Assembly (NCBI GenBank): GCA_020696885.1 | Contig: JAJFMS010000313.1 | Span: 1-5,390 of the forward strand | Length of the DNA: 5,390 nt | From: Armatimonadota bacterium | GTDB taxonomy: Bacteria > Armatimonadota > SYMT01 | Reading direction: 5' to 3' | Part shown: positions 1 to 5,390 of the stretch, piece after piece | How the letters are laid out: every line of letters starts with the position of its first letter | How positions within the stretch are numbered: position 1 is the first letter of the stretch | Notes under the pieces: model-generated | What the model saw: only the letters and a program-made list of their open reading frames with translations | Told to the model about the DNA's origin: nothing | Database searches by the model: none | Translations under genes and position numbers: made by a program

Positions 1-3000
1 ATGCACCTTCCTACGTGGAGCGCAGCGCCGACAGCGAGCTGTTCGCCGCCCTCCGGCACGGTGAGTTCTGCTACGTGCTCACCTCCCGCCAGATGGGGAA
101 GAGCTCCCTGATGGTCCGCGCCGCGGGCCGGATGCGAGGCCTGGGCACGCGCGTGGCGCTGCTGGACGTGACGTCGCTGGGGCAAATGGTGACGCCGGAG
201 CAGTGGTACCTGGGCATGCTGCTCCGGTTGGGCAGCCAGCTCGGCTGCTCCGAAAGGCTGCGCGCGCATTGGGACACCCTGCCGGAGCTGGGACCGGTGC
301 AGCGCTGGTTCGCCGCTGTGGAGCGGGTGTTGCTGCAGTCACCTGTCGAGCCGGAGCCCGCTGCGCTGGTGCTCTTTATCGATGAAATCGACGCGGTGCG
401 GTCGCTCCCGTTCAGCACGGACGAGTTCTTCGCCGCCATCCGCGGCTGCTACAATCGCCGGGCTGAGGAGCCCGCGCTCCGCCACCTCACCTTCTGCTTG
501 CTGGGGGTGGCCTCCCCCGCGGAACTGATCCGCGATCCTCACACCACTCCCTTCAACATCGGCCGTCGCATCGAGCTGCAGGACTTTACCCCCGAAGAGG
601 CAGCGCCCCTGGCCCGCGGCCTGGCGCCGGGAGCGCCCGAGCAGGGCAGCACACAGTCGGAGCTGTTAGCGCGCGTTCTGTACTGGACCGGCGGCCATCC
701 TTACCTCACCCAGCGCCTCTGTCGCGCCCTCGTGGAAGCTGCGGACCAAAGCGGTTCTCCCGTCGCATGGGTAGACCGGGTCTGCGGCGCGCTCTTCCTG
801 ACTGCGGGAGCCCGCCAGAGGGACGACAACCTGCTCCACCTGCGAGAGCGCCTGCTGCGGAGTCACGGAGACCTCACCGCGCGGCTGGAGCTCCTGCGGC
901 AGTCCTTGCGAGGCGTACGGTTCCGCGACGCCGAGGACGACCCGGTAGTGGAGGTGCTCCGCATCTCCGGGGTAGTGCGACTCGATGGCGCCGTGCTGCG
1001 CATCCGCAACCGGATCTACGAGCGGTGCTTCGATCGGGCCTGGCTGCAGGCCCAGATGCCCGGCGCCGAGCTACGCCGGCAGCGCGCCGCCTTCCAACGC
1101 GGTCTCCTACGTGCCGGGGCGGCCGCGTCCGTGGTTGTAGCGTTGGTAGGCTCCCTGGCCCTGAGCGCCAACCAGAGCGAAGCGCGGGCGCGAACGCTGA
1201 CCCACCGTCTCGAGCGACAGGTGAAACAGCAGGCCGCCACACTGGCCAAGCTGGAGGCGGCGAACGCCCGAGCACGCCGGGAAGCGCGCGCGGCCCAACT
1301 AGCGAAGCGAGGGGAGCGGCGGCAGCGCCTCGGGGCGGAGAGCGCCCGGAGCAGCGCCGTCCGGGCCGCGGCCGCGGCGGAGGCGCAGCGCCGCACCGCG
1401 GTTCGTTTCCAACACGCAGCGGACCAGGAGCGCGAGCTGAGCCGGCGCCGCCTGGTGCGGGCGCACGTAGCGGCCGGAATGCAGCGCGCCGCCGACGGGG
1501 ATCCTTACGGCGGCCTGCTCCGGTATGTGGAGGCGCTGCGGATCGATCCGGCGGATGCACCGCTCCACCGCCTCCGGATCGGTGCCGTGCTGGCCCAGGG
1601 ACCGCGGCTAACGGCGATTCACCGCTTCCCACGCCTACCGAACACGCCTATCTCGCTCCGGTTTAGCCCGGACGGCGCTCGGCTAGTCTCCCTGGTCGGT
1701 GACGAGATCCACGTCTATCACGCACGCACGGGCCGGGAGTTGGGTAGACCGCTGTTAGCGTCGGACGGCCTTGATCACGTGGTCTTCGCGCCGGACAGCC
1801 GGCAAGTGCTCCATCTCGGCTCCGGGACGGCGCGGCTCTGGGCGCCCGAAACCGGAACGGTGCGACGGATGCGCGTCCCGACCCGAGAATTCATGGGAAC
1901 GAGCAGCTTCACCCGGGACGGACGGACCGTGGCGATCGCGGACGGCGGCGGCAACGTCTGGGTTTGCGAGGCGGCTTCCGGGCGGCTGCTCGCCGGGCCG
2001 TTGCCTCATCCGACCGAGGTCGGAGGCCTCGACTTCAGCCCGGACGGCTCGGTCCTCGCCACCGCCGGCCGCGACCGCCTGCGCCTGTGGGACTGGCGGA
2101 AGTCAGGCCTACTGCCCACGCAGTTTCCCGGCTCCGGCGGCGAGGCGCGGGTGCGCTTTAGCGTGGACGGACGGCGGCTGCTGAAGTCCGGGGCTCGCGC
2201 GGGGATCTGGGACGCGGCGGATGGCCGGCAGGTGGCGCTCGTGCCGGAGATCGTCACGTCCGAGATCATCACCAGCCCGGAAGGGACGCAGTGGGCGATT
2301 GCGGACCACCGCGGAGTGCGCATCGCGAGCACTGCGGACGCCGGAGGCGGGCGTCCGCGGCTGGACGCGGGATCTGGCCTGGTGACGGTCTCGCTGGGGC
2401 CGGAAGGGTCCGTGGCCACCACGCTCACGGAGGATGGCGCCCTGCGGACCTGGGATACGGCCAGCGGGGCCGCCCTGATGGAGCCGGTGCAGCTCTCCGC
2501 CTCGGCTCGGGCCGCGGCCTTCTCGCCCGGCGGCCAGGAGCTGGCCACGCTGGATGCCCTGGGAACCCTGCGAATCTGGGATCTCGCGCCGCGCGGTCTG
2601 CCGCGCCGGTCGCTGACCGAGCTCACCGGCGGGGCGGCACCCTGGCGAGTAGCCCATTCCGGCTCGCTGATCTGGACGGCACACGAACGTACCCTGCGCT
2701 GGCGCTCGCTGGACGCGGACCGGGCGCCGGTGGTAACGCTTCAGTGCGATGCGCCAATCAAAGAAGCCGGCGTTGCCCCGAACGGCCGCGATGCGGTAAC
2801 GGTGGACGACCTCGGTCACGCTGCGCTCTGGCATCGCCGCGGAGAGACATGGGAGGCGCGGAAGGTCCGCTGGAAGCCTCCCGCAGCCGTTTTCCTCTCG
2901 CCCAACGGCGACGCGTGCGCCTACTATGCCCGCGACAAGTCCGTGCAGGTCTTCCGCCTTCCGGATGGGAAGCCGCTCTCCGAGGTGATGATGCTGGGAT

Positions 3001-4514
3001 ACGGCCCGCCGGGCAGTACCCCCTTCAGTCCGGACGGTCAGCGCCTACTGCTCCTGGACCGGAGCACCTCCTCACTCCTTACCCGGCAACCGCCCAATGG
3101 AACCGGACGATTTGTGCGGCGGCGACCGATCCGCCACTACCGTCCGGGTGCAGCGGTGTTCACGGTGGATTGCCGTCGCCTGATTACCGCCGGAGGCGAT
3201 ATCGGGGTGCGGATCTGGGACGTGGAGACCGGCAGACTGCTCCGCGAGTTGGGGGATCGCAATGCGGGGAGCCACCTGGCACTCTCTCCGGACAACCGCC
3301 TCCTGGTCACCAGCGGCCGAGATCAGAGCGCACACCTCTGGAGCGTGGATACCGGCCGGGAGCTCACGGCTCCACTCCGGATGCGTGCGACGATCGGCCA
3401 CGCGAGTTTCGATCGGAGCGGCCGGCTCCTGGTCACCTGCGGCGGCGGCGCCGTGCAGGTCTGGGATGCCACGACGGGGGAAGCGCTCTCGCTGCCGGAC
3501 CCGATGTTCGAGGCTACCGCAGCGTGGATCCGGGCGGACGGACGTGGGCTGTGCGTCGTGGGTCCCGGTGGGGTAGCGCTCGTAGAGCTGCCACGGCTTG
3601 CGCTGCCCTGGCGCCGCCTTCAGGAGGCGGCCGAGCTGCTGGCCGGCCGTCATCTGGATGAAGGGAGCCGCCTGCTGGCCTACACGGTCACCCGGCCGGA
3701 GACGGCGTGGGACACCCTGCGCCGGTTGGTCGCCCCGCCCTCGCCGGCGGTGCTGCCGCACGGGGATCTCGCCCACCGGCAGGCCCTGGAAGGAGCCGAG
3801 GCCCGGCGGGACTGGAGTGGGGTGGTAAGCCACGTGGAGTGGCTGTTGGAACGTGAGCCGCACCGACCGGAGCACCTGCTGTGCCGGGCACGGGCGCTGG
3901 CCGAACAGGCCGAATGGAGGAGCGCCGCCGCGGACTACGGCTCGTACGTGGGGCTCCGGCGGGGTGAGTACCTGCCCTGGCACTACCTGGCGCTGTGCCG
4001 GTTGATGGCCGGAGACCGGCCCGGCTACGAGGTTAGCTGCGCCGCAATGCTGCAGGACCTGCGCGACACCCCAGAGCCCCGGCATCGGGAGATGACGGCG
4101 TGGGCGTACGCCCTGGGGGCGCAATCGGCCTCCGAGGTGGAGACTCCCCTGGCCCTCACCCGAGCCCTACTGCAGGAGCACCCGAAGCACCCCTCCTACC
4201 TGGCTACGGAGGCGGTGCTCCTGCACCGCGCCGGGCGACACGGAGAGGCGATTGCGCAGCTCCGGGAGGCAATCCGGCTTCGCGGGGAGGCAGAGCCTCT
4301 TGAGCCCCTCTTCCTGGCGTTGGCGCACGCGGCCCGGGGCGAGCGGCGCGAAGCGGAGCAGGCGTGGAGCGATGGGCTCCGCCTGCTGGAAGACTCCTTC
4401 GCCGCTCTCGCCCCAGAGCAGATCACCTGGGATACGCGCGCGGAAGTGGAGTTGGTCCTACGGGAAGGGCGGGGCCTCGGCTTCCCCATGCCCCGTAAGA
4501 GCCGAGCCCGGTAG
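1..4514 (+). CDS. AAA-like (STAND-type) ATPase with membrane helix, WD40 propellers and TPR tail, 5' partial
   Basis: Probable membrane-anchored signalling ATPase; ligand and effector unknown. The frame is open to the left edge (first full codon at 3, reading APSYVERSAD). The GTG at 15 lies inside a conserved motif, so the real start is upstream. Residues are counted from that GTG (1499 to the TAG stop). Residues 1-345 match the AAA-like ATPase family (Pfam AAA_35 type): Walker A-like TSRQMGKSS (23-31), Walker B LFIDEID (120-126), a sensor-like LLGVAS (162-167), NIGRRIEL (181-188), WTGGHPYLTQRLC (224-236), and a likely winged-helix end at RIRNRIYERCFDR (329-341). A single hydrophobic helix spans about 368-385. 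An Ala/Arg/Glu-rich coiled coil follows (about 387-480), then a TPR-like segment (484-530). About 16 WD40-like blades spaced near 41 residues fill 535-1190, with clear LRLWD, LRIWD, VRIWD and VQVWD strands. TPR-like helices fill about 1200-1460. Walker residues look intact and there is no frameshift. The domain calls are firm; the biological role is inferred. Confidence 0.93.
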   Translation, partial: APSYVERSADSELFAALRHGEFCYVLTSRQMGKSSLMVRAAGRMRGLGTRVALLDVTSLGQMVTPEQWYLGMLLRLGSQLGCSERLRAHWDTLPELGPVQRWFAAVERVLLQSPVEPEPAALVLFIDEIDAVRSLPFSTDEFFAAIRGCYNRRAEEPALRHLTFCLLGVASPAELIRDPHTTPFNIGRRIELQDFTPEEAAPLARGLAPGAPEQGSTQSELLARVLYWTGGHPYLTQRLCRALVEAADQSGSPVAWVDRVCGALFLTAGARQRDDNLLHLRERLLRSHGDLTARLELLRQSLRGVRFRDAEDDPVVEVLRISGVVRLDGAVLRIRNRIYERCFDRAWLQAQMPGAELRRQRAAFQRGLLRAGAAASVVVALVGSLALSANQSEARARTLTHRLERQVKQQAATLAKLEAANARARREARAAQLAKRGERRQRLGAESARSSAVRAAAAAEAQRRTAVRFQHAADQERELSRRRLVRAHVAAGMQRAADGDPYGGLLRYVEALRIDPADAPLHRLRIGAVLAQGPRLTAIHRFPRLPNTPISLRFSPDGARLVSLVGDEIHVYHARTGRELGRPLLASDGLDHVVFAPDSRQVLHLGSGTARLWAPETGTVRRMRVPTREFMGTSSFTRDGRTVAIADGGGNVWVCEAASGRLLAGPLPHPTEVGGLDFSPDGSVLATAGRDRLRLWDWRKSGLLPTQFPGSGGEARVRFSVDGRRLLKSGARAGIWDAADGRQVALVPEIVTSEIITSPEGTQWAIADHRGVRIASTADAGGGRPRLDAGSGLVTVSLGPEGSVATTLTEDGALRTWDTASGAALMEPVQLSASARAAAFSPGGQELATLDALGTLRIWDLAPRGLPRRSLTELTGGAAPWRVAHSGSLIWTAHERTLRWRSLDADRAPVVTLQCDAPIKEAGVAPNGRDAVTVDDLGHAALWHRRGETWEARKVRWKPPAAVFLSPNGDACAYYARDKSVQVFRLPDGKPLSEVMMLGYGPPGSTPFSPDGQRLLLLDRSTSSLLTRQPPNGTGRFVRRRPIRHYRPGAAVFTVDCRRLITAGGDIGVRIWDVETGRLLRELGDRNAGSHLALSPDNRLLVTSGRDQSAHLWSVDTGRELTAPLRMRATIGHASFDRSGRLLVTCGGGAVQVWDATTGEALSLPDPMFEATAAWIRADGRGLCVVGPGGVALVELPRLALPWRRLQEAAELLAGRHLDEGSRLLAYTVTRPETAWDTLRRLVAPPSPAVLPHGDLAHRQALEGAEARRDWSGVVSHVEWLLEREPHRPEHLLCRARALAEQAEWRSAAADYGSYVGLRRGEYLPWHYLALCRLMAGDRPGYEVSCAAMLQDLRDTPEPRHREMTAWAYALGAQSASEVETPLALTRALLQEHPKHPSYLATEAVLLHRAGRHGEAIAQLREAIRLRGEAEPLEPLFLALAHAARGERREAEQAWSDGLRLLEDSFAALAPEQITWDTRAEVELVLREGRGLGFPMPRKSRAR

Positions 4515-4547
4515 GCAGAGTTGGGGCAAGCCAGAGTAACTGATCCG

Positions 4548-4625
4548 TCGGCGCCATTGGGGTGTGGGAGGATGGGGGTGGAGAGGCTGCACCCTTCGTC
4601 CCATCCTTCCATGCACCCGTGCCGA
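4548..4625. repeat. Long imperfect inverted repeat between convergent genes; possible terminator or RNA hairpin
   Basis: The core stem pairs 4565-4576 with 4600-4611 (12 pairs including one G-T wobble). After a 2-base bulge at 4612-4613 it continues with 4560-4564 against 4614-4618 (5 Watson-Crick pairs). An outer arm, 4548-4554 against 4619-4625, adds 7 pairs with one wobble, separated by an unpaired CATTG on the left side. Within the loop, GGTG (4577-4580) can pair with CACC (4590-4593). It lies 33 bases after the large gene's stop and 86 bases beyond the ankyrin gene's stop. No T-run follows on either strand, so a classic intrinsic terminator is not supported. It could be a Rho-linked or 3'-end-protecting hairpin, or a dispersed palindromic repeat. 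The pairing is seen directly; the function is inferred. Confidence 0.55.
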
Positions 4626-4634
4626 ACCGTGGTG

Positions 4635-4650
4635 GGGCGGATGCCCGCCC
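4635..4650. other. Short GC hairpin in the intergenic region
   Basis: GGGCGG (4635-4640) pairs perfectly with CCGCCC (4645-4650) around the 4-base loop ATGC. There is no T-tract next to it on either strand, although a weak TTTCTCT lies about 13 bases to the right. Six-pair GC stems arise often by chance in DNA this rich in G and C, so any terminator role is only a possibility. Confidence 0.25.
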
Positions 4651-4682
4651 GACGTACCATCGGTTTCTCTGATGCTGTACTC

Positions 4683-4696
4683 CCGCGTCTCCGCGG
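4683..4696 (-). terminator. Weak candidate terminator hairpin after the ankyrin gene
   Basis: CCGCG (4683-4687) pairs with CGCGG (4692-4696) around a TCTC loop, 15 bases past the TAA stop of the - strand ankyrin gene. The position suits a transcript end, but the stem is only 5 pairs and no T-run follows on the - strand. Chance occurrence is quite possible. Confidence 0.2.
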
Positions 4697-4711
4697 TTCA
4701 GTGGGCGATCG

Positions 4712-5143
4712 TTATGCCTCTTCGGCTCCGTATTGCCGCAGTACCTCAGCCACCGCCAGGTACGCTTCCGTAGGTCGCTCCACCCACTTGCGGAGCTCGC
4801 CCCGCGCGCCGGCCTGCGCGTAGCCCATCGGGGTGGTGCCGTAGGTATCGTGATGCTCGCGATTGGCGCCGGCATCGAGGAGCACCAGGGCGACCCCCGC
4901 CTGGGCATAGAACGCTGCCCAGCCGAGCGGCGTGTCCCGGTGCTCCTCGTCGACGGCCTCCAGATCGGCGCCGTTCTGGATGAGGACCCGGGCCACGTCC
5001 ACCGCGCCGTCGCGCGCCGCCAGCAGGAGCGCCTGCCCTCCGTGAGACGCGCCGAGGTCCGGCTGCCGGGCCAGGACCTGCGCGAGTCGGGCGGCGTCTC
5101 CCGCCCTGGCGGCGGCGATCAGCGCCCTGCCGGCGTGCTCCAT
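4712..5143 (-). CDS. Small ankyrin-repeat protein, complete
   Basis: A 143-residue protein made almost entirely of ankyrin repeats, so probably a protein-binding module; the partner is unknown. Repeat 1 (about 4-33) is degenerate: RALIAAARAGDAARLAQVL. Repeat 2 (about 35-66) is clear: ALLLAARDGAVDVARVLIQN followed by GADLEA. Repeat 3 (about 70-98) has DTPLGWAAFYAQAGVALVLL then DAGANRE. Repeat 4 (about 102-141) starts with GTTPMGYAQAGARGE, carries extra residues (KWVERPTEAYLA) and ends AEVLRQYGA. No signal peptide, membrane segment or catalytic motif is visible, so a cytoplasmic location is likely. The ATG at 5143 is well supported: a purine-rich GAGGGAAG lies 6 bases upstream and the neighbouring gene stops just before it. 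The 3-base gap implies co-transcription with that upstream gene. The family call is secure; the function is not known. Confidence 0.93.
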   Translation of the reverse strand: MEHAGRALIAAARAGDAARLAQVLARQPDLGASHGGQALLLAARDGAVDVARVLIQNGADLEAVDEEHRDTPLGWAAFYAQAGVALVLLDAGANREHHDTYGTTPMGYAQAGARGELRKWVERPTEAYLAVAEVLRQYGAEEA

Positions 5144-5146
5144 CGG

Positions 5147-5390
5147 TTACTTCCCTCGTCCGGACAGCGGCACCACGGTCAGCGGCGCACTCGGATCGGT
5201 GCTGGTGATCGCCAGCCCGGAGACGAACGTCCCCTTCGCAGCCGGAGCGAAGGTCACCGTCACCGTCCGGCCGCGCCGCGCCGCGAGGGTGATGTCTCCC
5301 GTCTCGGAGAGCGTGAACGGACCCATCGGTGCCGAAAGGTTCAGTGTCACCGGCCCTCTCCCCCGATTCTTGAGCTGGAGCTTGATCGCG
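5147..5390 (-). CDS. C-terminal end of a choice-of-anchor D / ASH-type Ig-like domain protein, 5' partial
   Basis: Only the last 80 or so codons are present; the frame stays open to the right edge. The visible part reads IKLQLKNRGRGPVTLNLS, then APMGPFTLS, GRTVTVTFAPAAKGTF, ITSTDPSAP and VPLSGRGK. This is the usual pattern of the ASPM-SPD2-Hydin-like (choice-of-anchor D) beta-sandwich repeats found in large bacterial secreted or surface proteins: a KNRGRGP strand, a VTVTFAP strand, then a STDP turn and a closing PLSGRG strand. Such domains are structural or adhesive, not enzymatic. A GTG at 5350 could serve as a start, but it falls inside the domain, with matching family sequence (KNRGRGP) before it, so the real start is outside the window. 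No C-terminal sorting signal follows the domain. The full length, the number of domains and a signal peptide cannot be judged here. Confidence 0.85.
   Translation of the reverse strand, partial: AIKLQLKNRGRGPVTLNLSAPMGPFTLSETGDITLAARRGRTVTVTFAPAAKGTFVSGLAITSTDPSAPLTVVPLSGRGK
5150..5157 (-). promoter_or_regulatory. Ribosome binding site of the ankyrin gene, inside the upstream gene's last codons
   Basis: On the - strand the sequence GAGGGAAG ends 6 bases before the ATG at 5143. It overlaps the final Arg-Gly-Lys codons of the upstream ASH-domain gene, whose TAA (5147-5149) lies between this site and the start. The arrangement favours translational coupling of the two genes and fixes the ankyrin start. 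Confidence 0.6.

Noticed and set aside
15..17. GTG at 15 as the true start of the large ATPase gene
   Set aside because: Conserved in-frame sequence continues upstream of it to the window edge, and a start here would cut the conserved entry motif of the ATPase domain.
1..60. ATG at position 1 as a gene start
   Set aside because: It is in a different frame from the large gene, whose frame is open through the left edge and already encodes family-conserved residues (APSYVER) there.
1320..1480. Ala/Arg-rich GC-dense stretch considered as a DNA repeat
   Set aside because: There is no fixed repeat unit at the DNA level; it is explained by coding for an Ala/Arg/Glu coiled coil.
874..1632. 252-codon open frame on the - strand
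   Set aside because: Low-complexity Arg/Pro/Ala translation lying opposite the coiled-coil region; a composition artefact.
2291..3661. 456-codon open frame on the + strand
   Set aside because: It is an out-of-frame shadow of the WD40 region. Its translation is Arg/Gly/Pro-rich with no recognisable domain, as expected in GC-rich DNA.
3072..4124. 350-codon open frame on the - strand, antisense to the large gene
   Set aside because: It has no recognisable domain and fully overlaps the well-supported WD40/TPR coding frame; long antisense frames are common at this GC content.
4423..4908. Open frames on both strands crossing the intergenic region (4423-4908 minus, 4521-4823 plus)
   Set aside because: They overlap the end of the ATPase gene and/or the ankyrin gene, run through the inverted repeat and show no domain or conserved motif.

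Overview
The window is high-GC bacterial DNA with strong G/C bias at third codon positions. It holds one very large gene on the + strand, then a short intergenic stretch, then two small genes on the - strand that look like an operon. The large protein's architecture (AAA-like ATPase, membrane helix, coiled coil, TPR-like linker, WD40 propellers, TPR tail), the small ankyrin protein and the choice-of-anchor/ASH-type domain together suggest a large-genome environmental bacterium. Planctomycetota is my first guess, and Armatimonadota or a relative is possible. This rests on remembered family style, not on a search, and the window has no rRNA or core marker gene to settle it.

Layout: (1) Positions 1-4514, + strand: the 3' part of a giant STAND-like ATPase gene. 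The reading frame is already open at the left edge, so the true start and any N-terminal effector domain lie outside. (2) Positions 4515-4711: about 200 bases between convergent genes. They contain a long imperfect inverted repeat (4548-4625) and two short GC hairpins, but no coding evidence and no T-tract terminator. (3) Positions 4712-5143, - strand: a complete 143-residue ankyrin-repeat protein. (4) Positions 5147-5390, - strand: the C-terminal end of a protein with an immunoglobulin-like ASH/choice-of-anchor D domain. It is cut by the right edge, and its stop codon lies 3 bases before the ankyrin start.

Functional reading: the large protein looks like a membrane-anchored signalling or scaffold ATPase. 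The nucleotide-binding module probably sits in the cytoplasm, and the long repeat array would then lie across the membrane. The two small - strand genes are probably co-transcribed and carry only interaction-type domains; nothing in the sequence links them to the large gene except convergent position. No mobile element, CRISPR array, tRNA or rRNA was seen.
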